56,681 bases of DNA, from positions 1 through 56,681 of the forward strand of contig JAJYGN010000080.1 of the NCBI GenBank assembly GCA_021790675.1, given 5' to 3'. Positions 29,608 through 37,730 of the stretch are shown here, piece by piece (within the stretch, counting starts at the first letter, position 1; each line of letters starts with the position of its first letter). This DNA is from Actinomycetes bacterium. Its GTDB lineage: Bacteria; Actinomycetota; Acidimicrobiia; Acidimicrobiales; RAAP-2. Both the position numbers and the translations under genes were made by a program. Below the pieces are notes generated by a model that had not been told where the DNA came from, searched no databases, and saw only the letters and a list, made by a program, of their open reading frames with translations.

Positions 29608-31281
29608 GTGAGGAAAAAGATACGGGCGGGCCTGTTCAGTTCAGCGCTCGCACTGGTCGCGGGGGCCTGCATAGCGGTAACTCCCGGTGTGCTCGCCTCG
29701 AGCACGGCGGGCGCGGCGACGCAGGTGCCGCTGAACCTGGCCAACGAGCAGGGCATGCTCTGGCCCTGCACGTTCAACCCGTTCATCCCGTCGTCGGCGC
29801 CCTATTCGGTGGGCGTGACGTACGAGACGCTCGAGTTCGTTAACTCGCTCCAGAGTGGCAAGGTGACGCCGTGGCTCGCGACGTCCTCGGCCTGGAGCAA
29901 CGACAACAAGACGTTGACCTTCACGATCCGTCCAGGCGTGAAGTGGTCCGACGGTAAGCCCTTCAGTGCGGCCGACGTCGTCTACACCTTCAATCTCTTG
30001 AAGAAGTACCCGGCCCTTGACTCCAACGCGGTGTGGTCGGTCCTTTCGCACGTCAAGCAGTCGGGTGCGAACAAGGTGATCTTTACCTTCTCGACCTCGG
30101 CGGTGCCGTACTTCTACTACGTGGCTGGTCAGGTACCTATCGTCCCTCAGCACCTATGGAGTTCGATCGCCAATCCGGTGACCAACCCGATCTCGCACCC
30201 TGTGGGTACGGGAGGGTACCTGATGAGCAAGTGCACTCCGCAGAACATCCAGTGGACGAACAACCCGCACTACTGGCAAGCGGGCAAGGCCGTTGTCAAG
30301 ACCGTCAACATGCCGGCGTTCCTGTCGAATAACACCTGCAACGAGTACCTGGCCACCGGTCAGTCGCAGTGGGGCTCGCAGTTCATCCCGAACATCCAGA
30401 GCTACTACGTGGCTAAGAAGCCTGGCAACAGTTACTGGTTCCCGCCGGTGGCGAACGTGTCGCTCTTCCCGAACCTGACCACGGCGCCGCTGAATGACGT
30501 CGCGGTGCGCCAGGCGATCAGCTACGGCATAAACCGGCCGACGGTGTCAAAGATCGGCGAGTATGGCTACGAGCCGCCCGCGAGCCAGACGGGAATCGTC
30601 GCCCCGACCTTCAAGTCCTGGTCATCACCGGCCGCAACCGCGGCTTTCGGCGCGTCGTACAACCCGACCAAAGCCAAGTCGATCCTCAAGTCCGACGGTT
30701 ACAAGCTCGGTAGCGACGGTGTCTTCGCCAAGAACGGCAAGAAGCTCGCCGTGACCATCATCACCAACGGCGGTTACTCCGACTGGGTGGCGACGGTCCA
30801 AGTGATTGCTGCGGAGCTGAAGAAGATCGGCATCGCCGCCACGGTGAGCCCGATCGCGTCGACCAACTTCTACTCCGACGTCTACGCCGGCAAGTTCCAG
30901 CTGGCCTACAACGTCGAGACCGGCGGGCCAACGCCGTTTTACGAGATGCGTCAGTGGATGTACTCGAAGAACTCCGCGCCGATTGGTACAGCAGCGGCGT
31001 CGAACTGGGAGCGCTTTAATAGCCCCAGCGTCGACAAGTTGCTCGCGGACTACGGCGCGACTACCAGCGTCGCCAAGCAGCACACGATCGTCAACAAGCT
31101 CCAGATGGTGATGATCAAGCAGTTGCCGGTGATCCCGGTGCTCGAAGAGGTCGACTGGTTCCAGTTCAACTCGAAGGCCTTCACGGGCTTCCCGAGCGCG
31201 TCGAACCCGTACGCACAGCCTGGGTTGTACAACATCCCGGACTGGGGCTACGTGCTCGACAACCTCAAGCCGGTCAAGTAG
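29608..31281 (+). CDS. ABC transporter family-5 substrate-binding protein
   Basis: This 557-residue secreted or surface binding protein of the oligopeptide/chitooligosaccharide family (SBP_bac_5) has a basic start and hydrophobic signal (VRKKIRAGLFSSALALVAGACIA) with a likely cleavage after STAGA. Family landmarks are TFTIRPGVKWSDGKPFSAADVVYTF (about 110-135), VGTGGYLM, and LNDVAVRQAISYGINRP. GTG 29608 follows a strong GGGAGGAG site; the frame is open upstream, but only through the promoter. Despite the family name, Vibrio chitin-oligosaccharide and Thermotoga cellooligosaccharide binders belong here, and the GH20 gene in the same operon supports a chitooligosaccharide ligand. Confidence 0.88.
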   Translation: MRKKIRAGLFSSALALVAGACIAVTPGVLASSTAGAATQVPLNLANEQGMLWPCTFNPFIPSSAPYSVGVTYETLEFVNSLQSGKVTPWLATSSAWSNDNKTLTFTIRPGVKWSDGKPFSAADVVYTFNLLKKYPALDSNAVWSVLSHVKQSGANKVIFTFSTSAVPYFYYVAGQVPIVPQHLWSSIANPVTNPISHPVGTGGYLMSKCTPQNIQWTNNPHYWQAGKAVVKTVNMPAFLSNNTCNEYLATGQSQWGSQFIPNIQSYYVAKKPGNSYWFPPVANVSLFPNLTTAPLNDVAVRQAISYGINRPTVSKIGEYGYEPPASQTGIVAPTFKSWSSPAATAAFGASYNPTKAKSILKSDGYKLGSDGVFAKNGKKLAVTIITNGGYSDWVATVQVIAAELKKIGIAATVSPIASTNFYSDVYAGKFQLAYNVETGGPTPFYEMRQWMYSKNSAPIGTAAASNWERFNSPSVDKLLADYGATTSVAKQHTIVNKLQMVMIKQLPVIPVLEEVDWFQFNSKAFTGFPSASNPYAQPGLYNIPDWGYVLDNLKPVK

Positions 31282-31306
31282 TTGTTTGCTGAGCTGAGTC
31301 GGGGAG

Positions 31307-32290
31307 ATGAGATTTCTAGTTCGCCGCGTGGGCTTCCTCTTGGTAGCTCTCTGGGCCGCACTCACGGTGAACTTCTTCATCCCCCGACTCATGCCCGGCA
31401 ACCCGGCGCAGGCCATGATGGCCCAGTTCCGGGGACACGTGAATCCCAGCGCGCTGGGCGCTCTCGAAGCGGCCTTTGGGGTTAACACCCACCAGAGCTT
31501 GTTGTCTGCCTACGTGTCCTATGTCGGAAACACGTTCCAGGGCAACTTCGGCATCTCGACGAGCTACTTCCCGCTGCCGGTCAGCTCGGTCATTATGCGA
31601 GCGCTGCCGTGGTCGATCGGTCTCGTGGGCCTCAGTACCGTGTTGGGCTTCATCATCGGCACCGCGATCGGCGCGATTTCCGCGTGGCGACGCGGCGGAC
31701 TGCTCGACAGCGCGCTGCCGCCGGTGTTCATCATCATCTCCGCGTTTCCGTACTTTTGGGTGGGCCTGCTCTCGATCTGGTTCTTCGCTCTCACCCTGAA
31801 CTGGTTCCCGCTGCTCGGGGGTTACTCCGAAACGGCGACACCCGCGTGGACCTGGTCGTTCGTGGGCGACGTCTTGATCCACGCGGTGCTACCGGCGTTC
31901 ACGATCCTCATCACGTCGATCGGCGGTTGGATCCTCACGATGCGCAACAACATGATCACCGTCGTGGCCGAGGACTACGTGAAGATGGCCCGGGCCAAGG
32001 GCCTCAAGCCCCGTCGAATCCTCTGGCATTACGCCGGGCGCAACGCCCTGCTGCCCAACTTGACCGGCTTTGCCATGTCCCTCGGTTTCGTGATCTCCGG
32101 CGCCATTTTGGTCGAGTATGTCTTCAACTATCCGGGGCTGGGTTTCATGCTGCTCCAGGCGGTCCAGAGCGAGGATTATCCCCTCATGCAGTCGCTCTTT
32201 CTTCTCATCACCGTCGCGGTCTTGTTCGCAATCTTCCTCTCCGACGTTGCTACGGCGATCCTGGACCCGCGGACCCGGAGCAGCACGTGA
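31307..32290 (+). CDS. Family-5 ABC transporter permease (DppB type)
   Basis: This 327-residue inner-membrane permease has the DppB/OppB N-terminal helix with NFFIPRLMPGNPAQA, further helices, and the cytoplasmic EAA-type coupling loop VVAEDYVKMARAKGLKPRRILWHYAGRNALLP, which contacts the ATPases. Only 25 bases separate it from the binding-protein gene, with CGGGGAG before ATG 31307. Its stop overlaps the next GTG. Confidence 0.92.
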   Translation: MRFLVRRVGFLLVALWAALTVNFFIPRLMPGNPAQAMMAQFRGHVNPSALGALEAAFGVNTHQSLLSAYVSYVGNTFQGNFGISTSYFPLPVSSVIMRALPWSIGLVGLSTVLGFIIGTAIGAISAWRRGGLLDSALPPVFIIISAFPYFWVGLLSIWFFALTLNWFPLLGGYSETATPAWTWSFVGDVLIHAVLPAFTILITSIGGWILTMRNNMITVVAEDYVKMARAKGLKPRRILWHYAGRNALLPNLTGFAMSLGFVISGAILVEYVFNYPGLGFMLLQAVQSEDYPLMQSLFLLITVAVLFAIFLSDVATAILDPRTRSST

Positions 32291-33183
32291 ACATCCTCCT
32301 CAGCGTCGGACGCGCGTTGCGCCGTGGCGCGGCCTTCTTGCGCCGCGACAAGAAAGCCGCCGCGGGGTCGATCATTCTCTTCATTTTGCTCGTCATCGCG
32401 ATCTTCCCGAACTGGTTCACTCCCCATGACCCGGCGGCCGAGGTCTTCACCCCGGGCGTCGGACTGTCCTGGTCGCACCCGCTGGGCACCACGTCCTTCG
32501 GCCAGGACGTCTTCAGCCAATTGATTGCGGGCACTCGCCAGAGTGTTTTCATCGCCTTGATCGTTGGCCTCTTTTCGACGGTGATCTCGGTGATCGTCGG
32601 GGTCAGCGCCGCCTACATCGGCGGCTGGCTCGACGATCTACTCTCGATGCTCACCGACGTCGTCCTGGTCATCCCCACGTTCCCTCTCATTATCGTGATC
32701 ACCGCGTACTTGAAGAACGCGAGCTTCTGGCTGATGGTGGGCGTGCTCGTCTTCACCGGATGGTCCTACGGCGCGCGCCAACTGCGCGTTCAAGCCCTGT
32801 CACTGCGAAATCGCGACTACCTGCTCGCCGCCAGGGCCCGTGGCGAGTCGAGTTGGTACGTGATCGTCGTCGAGCTGCTACCGCCGATGACCTCTCTGAT
32901 CGTGGCGAACTTTCTCGGTGCGGCCCTGTACGCGGTGCTCGCGTCGGCGGGTCTGCAGTTCGTGGGGCTCGGCAACATCAACACTGAGTCCTGGGGCACG
33001 ATGCTCTATTGGGCCCAGAACAATGAGGCGCTGGCGACCGGACTGCCCTTGTGGGCGCTGGCGCCAGGTATCGCCATTGCCGTCTTGGGCAGCGCCCTCG
33101 CCCTGCTCAACTACGCGTTTGACGAGGTCGCCAATCCGGCGCTTCGTCCGGTGACGCGCCGACGCGCCAAGGCGGTGGCGTGA
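32287..33183 (+). CDS. Family-5 ABC transporter permease (DppC type)
   Basis: This 298-residue second permease has the DppC pattern: an N-terminal helix after RRDKKAAAGSIIL, then the periplasmic HPLGTTSFGQDVFSQLIAGTRQS motif. The coupling loop is RQLRVQALSLRNRDYLLAARARGESSWYVIVVELLPPM. GTG 32287 overlaps the DppB-type stop; the longer open frame upstream overlaps that gene and is rejected. Together with DppB-type it forms the heterodimeric channel. Confidence 0.92.
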   Translation: MNILLSVGRALRRGAAFLRRDKKAAAGSIILFILLVIAIFPNWFTPHDPAAEVFTPGVGLSWSHPLGTTSFGQDVFSQLIAGTRQSVFIALIVGLFSTVISVIVGVSAAYIGGWLDDLLSMLTDVVLVIPTFPLIIVITAYLKNASFWLMVGVLVFTGWSYGARQLRVQALSLRNRDYLLAARARGESSWYVIVVELLPPMTSLIVANFLGAALYAVLASAGLQFVGLGNINTESWGTMLYWAQNNEALATGLPLWALAPGIAIAVLGSALALLNYAFDEVANPALRPVTRRRAKAVA

Positions 33184-34145
33184 GCAGCCTGCTGAGCGTG
33201 CGCGATCTGCGCGTGGACTACGAGACCCCGGCTGGCCCGGCACGGGCGGTGAGCGGCGTGTCCTTTGATTTGGCGCGCGGCGAGTTCCTCGCGATCGTCG
33301 GTGAATCGGGATGCGGCAAGTCGACAATGCTCTTCGCAATCGCCCAACTCCTGACTTATCCGGCGAGTCAGGTCGGCGGCACCGTGACCTTCGAAGGCGT
33401 GGACTTGACCACGCTCAGACCCGAAGAGCTGCGCCAGCATCGCTGGCGGGACTTCTCGGTCGTCATGCAGAGTGCGATGAATGCGCTCAATCCGACGATG
33501 TCCATCGGCGCACAGTTGGCCGACGTGTGTCGAGCCCACACCGACTGGGACGCCGCCCGCATCACGCAGCGCTGTGCCGAAGTCCTGGCCATGGTTTCGA
33601 TCGACCCCGCTCACCTCAAGAGTTACCCCTTCCAACTGTCGGGTGGTATGCGACAGCGCGCGATGATCGCAATGGCCCTGCTACTCGAACCCAAACTGGT
33701 GATCATGGACGAACCCACGTCGGCGCTCGACGTCGTGGCCCAGCGCTCACTGATGCGCCAGGTCCAGGCACTGCGAGAGCAGCTCGGTTTCTCGGTCCTC
33801 TTTGTGACCCACGACATGAGTGTGGTGTCGCACTTCTCGGATCGCCTCGCCGTGATGTATGCCGGTGAGGTGGTGGAAATGGGCTCGACCCGTGCGGTCT
33901 TCGACGACCCCCAGCACCCGTACTCGCACGGACTGATGGACGCCTTTCCGTCGCTGCTGGGCGCGCCGCGCGTATTGACCGGCATCGCCGGCAATCCGCC
34001 GTCCCTGGTGAATCCGCCGGGGGGCTGCCTGTTCGCCGCGCGCTGCGCGCAGGTCATGGACGTGTGTCGCAGTGTGCACCCCGAACTCCTCGAGGAAGAC
34101 GGGCGCACGGTGCGTTGTCACCTGTTCCATCCGGTGGCGTCGTGA
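33180..34145 (+). CDS. Family-5 ABC transporter ATPase (DppD type)
   Basis: This 321-residue ATPase has Walker A GESGCGKST, a Q-loop in VVMQSAMNALNP, signature LSGGMRQRAMIAMALL, Walker B LVIMDEPTSALD and the switch His in FVTHDMSVV. The C-terminal oligopeptide-transporter extension contains CLFAARCAQVMDVCR, the Cys cluster typical of DppD/OppD. GTG 33180 overlaps the DppC-type stop as GTGA. Confidence 0.94.
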   Translation: MSSLLSVRDLRVDYETPAGPARAVSGVSFDLARGEFLAIVGESGCGKSTMLFAIAQLLTYPASQVGGTVTFEGVDLTTLRPEELRQHRWRDFSVVMQSAMNALNPTMSIGAQLADVCRAHTDWDAARITQRCAEVLAMVSIDPAHLKSYPFQLSGGMRQRAMIAMALLLEPKLVIMDEPTSALDVVAQRSLMRQVQALREQLGFSVLFVTHDMSVVSHFSDRLAVMYAGEVVEMGSTRAVFDDPQHPYSHGLMDAFPSLLGAPRVLTGIAGNPPSLVNPPGGCLFAARCAQVMDVCRSVHPELLEEDGRTVRCHLFHPVAS

Positions 34146-35107
34146 GCGAGACCATCCTCGGCGTCGCGGGCCTGTCGCGCTTCTTTCGCGTGGGCGGATT
34201 CCGCTCTCGCGGTATCTTGCACGCGACTGATGACGTCTCCTTCAAGGTCGGCGCGGGTGAGATCGTAGCGTTGGTGGGCGAGTCGGGTTCGGGCAAGTCG
34301 ACAATCGCTCGCGTCCTCGCCGGCCTCTATCCGCCCACGGCAGGTTCGATCACCTTTGAGGGCCAATCGGTCGGGCGTCACTCGAGCCGACGGGTGCGCG
34401 GTCGCATGCCGATGGTCTTCCAGGATCCCTTCGGTTCGATCAATCCTGTGCTGCGAGTCGGGCATAGTCTCGAGCGCTCGCTCAAACTGCACCGCAGCGA
34501 ACTGAACGCCGCCGCGCGCTACGAGGAGGCGATCGCCCTCGTCGAGCGGGTCGGTCTGACCCCGGGGGCCGAGGTCCTACGTCGATTCCCCCACGAACTT
34601 TCCGGCGGCCAACGCCAGCGACTGGGCTTCGCGCAGGCGCTGGCATCGCGTCCGTCGTTGATCCTGGCCGATGAGCCGGTCTCGATGCTGGACGTGTCAA
34701 TCCGCATCGGACTGCTCAACGTGATGAAGGACCTGCGTGACCGCGAAGGCGTCTCGCTCCTCTACATCACCCATGATCTCGCCAGCGCGCGCTACGTGGC
34801 GGACCGGATGATAGTCCTCTATGCCGGGCGCATCGTCGAAGAGGGGTTGACCGAGGAAGTCATCTCCTCGCCCCAACACCCTTACACGCGCCTGCTGATG
34901 TCGACGGCTCCCGACCCACGACTGCCGTTATCCGACGACGCGAGCCTGACCGACTTGGGTGAGCCGCCCAAGGTCATCAACCCCGGACCGGGCTGTCGCT
35001 TCGCACCGCGTTGTCCGCTCGCGATGGACCAGTGTCGCGCGTCGACGCCGACGGCCGTAGCTCTCTCGCCCACTCAGCGGGTCGCCTGCTACGCGGTTAC
35101 GCCGTGA
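34142..35107 (+). CDS. Family-5 ABC transporter ATPase (DppF type)
   Basis: This 321-residue partner ATPase has Walker A GESGSGKSTIARVLAGL, Q-loop VFQDPFGSINP, signature LSGGQRQRLGFAQAL, Walker B LILADEPVSMLD, the switch His in YITHDLASARY and the C-terminal CRFAPRCPLAMDQCR cluster. Both ATPases keep complete catalytic motifs. GTG 34142 overlaps the DppD-type stop, and its own stop overlaps the GH20 start, so importer and hydrolase are translationally coupled. Confidence 0.94.
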   Translation: MSETILGVAGLSRFFRVGGFRSRGILHATDDVSFKVGAGEIVALVGESGSGKSTIARVLAGLYPPTAGSITFEGQSVGRHSSRRVRGRMPMVFQDPFGSINPVLRVGHSLERSLKLHRSELNAAARYEEAIALVERVGLTPGAEVLRRFPHELSGGQRQRLGFAQALASRPSLILADEPVSMLDVSIRIGLLNVMKDLRDREGVSLLYITHDLASARYVADRMIVLYAGRIVEEGLTEEVISSPQHPYTRLLMSTAPDPRLPLSDDASLTDLGEPPKVINPGPGCRFAPRCPLAMDQCRASTPTAVALSPTQRVACYAVTP

Positions 35108-36630
35108 GTGGACTCCTGCCGCGACCGAGACTCTTCTCGCCGTTAGAGGGCGTGGTTACCTGGACCTCGCCCTTGCGTGTGGTGGCCGATGCCGCCCTCG
35201 AGGGGGCCGCGCGACGCTTCGGCGCGGACCTCGCCGGCGCTCTTGGCTGGGAGGTCGTCGTCGACGTCGGGGACGCGGACGGCCAGATTGTGGTGCGCCA
35301 GACAGGCGACCTTGGTGACGAGGGTTACCGCCTTCAGGTCGATGACGTGACGATCATCGAGGCGACGTCGGCGGCGGGGGCGAGCTACGCGCTGACCACT
35401 CTGCGCCAGCTCGCCCCGGCGATCGCGTGGTCGAGCGCGCTCGCAATCGTGGGGTCCCTCGACGTCGCGCGCGCGAGCTGCGAGGACGCGCCGCGCTTCG
35501 CGTGGCGAGGGGTCCACCTCGACGTTGCGCGCCACTTCTTCGACGTGGCGACAGTGATGCGCTTTATCGACTTGATCGCCGCGCACCGACTGAACCGCCT
35601 GCACTTGCACCTCAACGACGACCAGGGCTGGCGCGTCGAGGTGCCGGGGTGGCCGCGACTCACAAAAGTGGGTTCGACGCGCCGCTCCTCGCCGGTGGGC
35701 CACGAGCGCGACGGCCTCGACGACGGCGTGTTTCACGGTGGGTTCTTCACTGACGACGACCTGGTGAGTCTGCGCGAGTACGCGGCGAGCCGCCACGTCG
35801 TCATCGTTCCCGAGATCGACCTGCCGGGACACGCTCAGGCGGCGATCGCCGCTTACCCCGAGTTGGGCAACACGGACGAGACCCTTGAGGTGTGGACGCG
35901 CTGGGGGATCTCCGAGCACGTCCTCAACGTCGAGGAAGCGACCTTCGCCTTCGCCGAGGCGGCGGTCGGGCACGTTGCTGACCTCTTTCCCGCGAGCCCA
36001 GTGCACATTGGCGGTGACGAGTGTCCGACTGTCGAGTGGGAGAACAGTCCCGCGGCGCAGCGCGTGATGGTCGAACGGGGCCTCACGTCGACGCGTGAAC
36101 TCCAAGGCCTCTTCACGACGCGCCTCGGAACCCTGCTGCGACGGCGCGGGCATGAAGTACTCGCTTGGGACGAGGTCCTCGACGCTGACGTGCCCGACGG
36201 CACCGTGATCGTGGCCTGGCGCGAGGCCGCCAAAGGCGTCGAGGCGGCGCGCCGCGGATACGACGTCGTGATGGCGCCAATGCAGTCGCTCTACTTCGAC
36301 TGGCTCAACAGCGGCGAGCTCGCAGAACCCGTCGCCATCGCGCCGGCACCCCACGTGACGACCTGGGAGAGCGTCTATGGCTTCGAGGTTGTCCCCGCGC
36401 GGCTCGAGGCGGAGTTGGCCCACCACGTGCGTGGTGCCCAGGCTCAGCTCTGGACCGAGTACATCGCGACGCGCGAGCACCTGGACTACATGGCCTTCCC
36501 GCGCCTGTGCGCGTTCAGCGAAGTTGTCTGGGGAACCGCCGGCGATCTCGAGGAGTTCCGCGGGAGATTGCGGACACACCTGGCCCGCCTCGACGCCATG
36601 GGAATCGCCTATCGGGCACTCGAGGGCTGA
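35104..36630 (+). CDS. GH20 beta-N-acetylhexosaminidase, cytoplasmic
   Basis: This 508-residue glycoside hydrolase family 20 enzyme removes terminal GlcNAc (or GalNAc) from oligosaccharides by substrate-assisted catalysis. An N-terminal GH20b-like domain (about 1-125) precedes the TIM barrel starting RFAWRGVHLDVARHFFDV. LHLHLNDDQGWRVEV, VIVPEIDLPGHAQAAIAAYPEL and the catalytic pair HIGGDECPT (Asp305-Glu306) are all intact. No signal peptide is present. Coupling by GTGA overlap to the importer ATPase indicates that intact oligosaccharides are imported and cut inside the cell. The start is GTG 35104. Confidence 0.94.
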   Translation: MSGLLPRPRLFSPLEGVVTWTSPLRVVADAALEGAARRFGADLAGALGWEVVVDVGDADGQIVVRQTGDLGDEGYRLQVDDVTIIEATSAAGASYALTTLRQLAPAIAWSSALAIVGSLDVARASCEDAPRFAWRGVHLDVARHFFDVATVMRFIDLIAAHRLNRLHLHLNDDQGWRVEVPGWPRLTKVGSTRRSSPVGHERDGLDDGVFHGGFFTDDDLVSLREYAASRHVVIVPEIDLPGHAQAAIAAYPELGNTDETLEVWTRWGISEHVLNVEEATFAFAEAAVGHVADLFPASPVHIGGDECPTVEWENSPAAQRVMVERGLTSTRELQGLFTTRLGTLLRRRGHEVLAWDEVLDADVPDGTVIVAWREAAKGVEAARRGYDVVMAPMQSLYFDWLNSGELAEPVAIAPAPHVTTWESVYGFEVVPARLEAELAHHVRGAQAQLWTEYIATREHLDYMAFPRLCAFSEVVWGTAGDLEEFRGRLRTHLARLDAMGIAYRALEG

Positions 36631-37619
36631 TGGCCGTCACGGCGACTATCGCGGCCATGCGCTCGGGACTCACCCGGGAGCGCGCCGCAACCCCCGACGC
36701 GCTGCGTCGCGTCGACGTGGCGCAGATTGCCGAGACTCTCGTTGACCTTGGCCTGCCCGAGGACGACGTGCGCGAGGCCGTGAACCGCTGGGGTGACGTT
36801 GTGGCGAGCGAGGAGTGGACCAATTTGCTGGCGGGGATGCTCGCGATGATCGAACGTCAACGCGGCCAGATCGATGAACCCATCGCCATCTGGGATGACC
36901 TCGATGACGCGGGTCCCCCGGGGCGGCTCTTCTACGTCTATCTCGTGGCGCTCGCGAGTGCCGGAACCCGCGCCTTCCTCCGCCGCGCGGGCTTTCCCGA
37001 GGGTGTGGTGCGCGACAGTTTCGCGACCTTCGCGCGCCACGTCTCGTTGCATCAGCGCAAGCACGCGAGTTTCGGGGTGGACGCCGGGTGGTGGATGGTG
37101 CCGCTGTTGCGCGGTGAGCTCGTCTCCGTCGGCAGCCTGCAGTACCACCGGGTCACGCTCGGCGTGGGCAGCCTCGCGCCGCGTCCTTGGTACGGGGTTG
37201 ACGACGTCGAACGTCTCGGCACTGGCTTCGCTCCCGGCGACCCTTCGATCGGACTGCACATCCCTGACGGCGCGGATCTCTCACCGCCTGCGGTGATGGA
37301 CTCGCTCGAGCGGGCACGATACCTCTTGCAGCGAACCTGGCCCGTCGCCCAGCGCCGCTTGGTCACCTGTCAGTCCTGGATGCTTGACGATCGACTCGGC
37401 GACTGGATTGGCGAGGGGAATCTCGTCGCGTTTCAGCGTCTCTTCACACTCGTGAACGAGTGGCACGACGACGACGAGGATGTGCGCGAATTCGTGTTCC
37501 GCCCGCGCGAGAGCGCTCGGGCGACGGCCCTTCAGGACGTGGTGACGCGCCTCTTAAAGAGCGGCGGCCACTGGCGCAATCGCACTGGGTGGATCGCCTG
37601 GGACGTGCGCGACGAATGA
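36630..37619 (+). CDS. GNAT-like acyltransferase domain protein (NAT_N/GNAT_C type)
   Basis: This 329-residue protein resembles the 'acyltransferase domain-containing' family with an N-terminal NAT_N-like helical domain (about 1-125) and a GNAT-like C-terminal domain. Recognisable segments are RLFYVYLVALASAGTRAFLRRAGFP, VGSLQYHRVTLG, IGLHIPDGADLSP, CQSWMLDDRLGDWI and the C-terminal LLKSGGHWRNRTGW. Substrates of this family are not established. Its ATG shares one base with the GH20 TGA stop, so the two are coupled, and acetylation of an amino sugar is a reasonable guess. No acetyl-CoA P-loop of the classical type is obvious. Confidence 0.7.
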   Translation: MAVTATIAAMRSGLTRERAATPDALRRVDVAQIAETLVDLGLPEDDVREAVNRWGDVVASEEWTNLLAGMLAMIERQRGQIDEPIAIWDDLDDAGPPGRLFYVYLVALASAGTRAFLRRAGFPEGVVRDSFATFARHVSLHQRKHASFGVDAGWWMVPLLRGELVSVGSLQYHRVTLGVGSLAPRPWYGVDDVERLGTGFAPGDPSIGLHIPDGADLSPPAVMDSLERARYLLQRTWPVAQRRLVTCQSWMLDDRLGDWIGEGNLVAFQRLFTLVNEWHDDDEDVREFVFRPRESARATALQDVVTRLLKSGGHWRNRTGWIAWDVRDE

Positions 37620-37644
37620 TGAGACCTGATGTCGTCAAACCGGT

Positions 37645-37662
37645 ACTTTCGGACACGAAAGT
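37645..37662. promoter_or_regulatory. Perfect dyad upstream of the DeoR gene
   Basis: ACTTTCG-GACA-CGAAAGT has 7-base perfect arms around a 4-base centre. The TTTCG...CGAAA core is reminiscent of operators of DeoR-family repressors such as GlpR. It lies about 30 bases upstream of the promoter-like block at 37694-37728 and could mediate autoregulation. Confidence 0.5.
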
Positions 37663-37693
37663 GGGAAGAACCTGTGAAATTTTCTCAATAAAT

Positions 37694-37728
37694 GGTTGCA
37701 GAGTGTTAAAAATTTACATAATCTGGAC
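37694..37728 (+). promoter_or_regulatory. Promoter/operator block shared with the binding-protein gene (copy 2)
   Basis: GGTTGC is followed at the same spacing as at 29459 by TGTTAA-AAA-TTTACA (37704-37718) and CATAAT. In the 33 positions compared without gaps, roughly two thirds are identical between the copies. The DeoR ATG starts two bases after the block, so the transcript would be leaderless or nearly so. The match argues for joint control of the importer operon and the DeoR operon. Confidence 0.5.
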
Positions 37729-37730
37729 CC

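Noticed and set aside
29608..35107. Dipeptide/oligopeptide importer
   Set aside because: The sequence family alone would allow it, but translational coupling with a cytoplasmic GH20 and nearby amino-sugar genes makes chitooligosaccharides more likely. It is kept only as an alternative.
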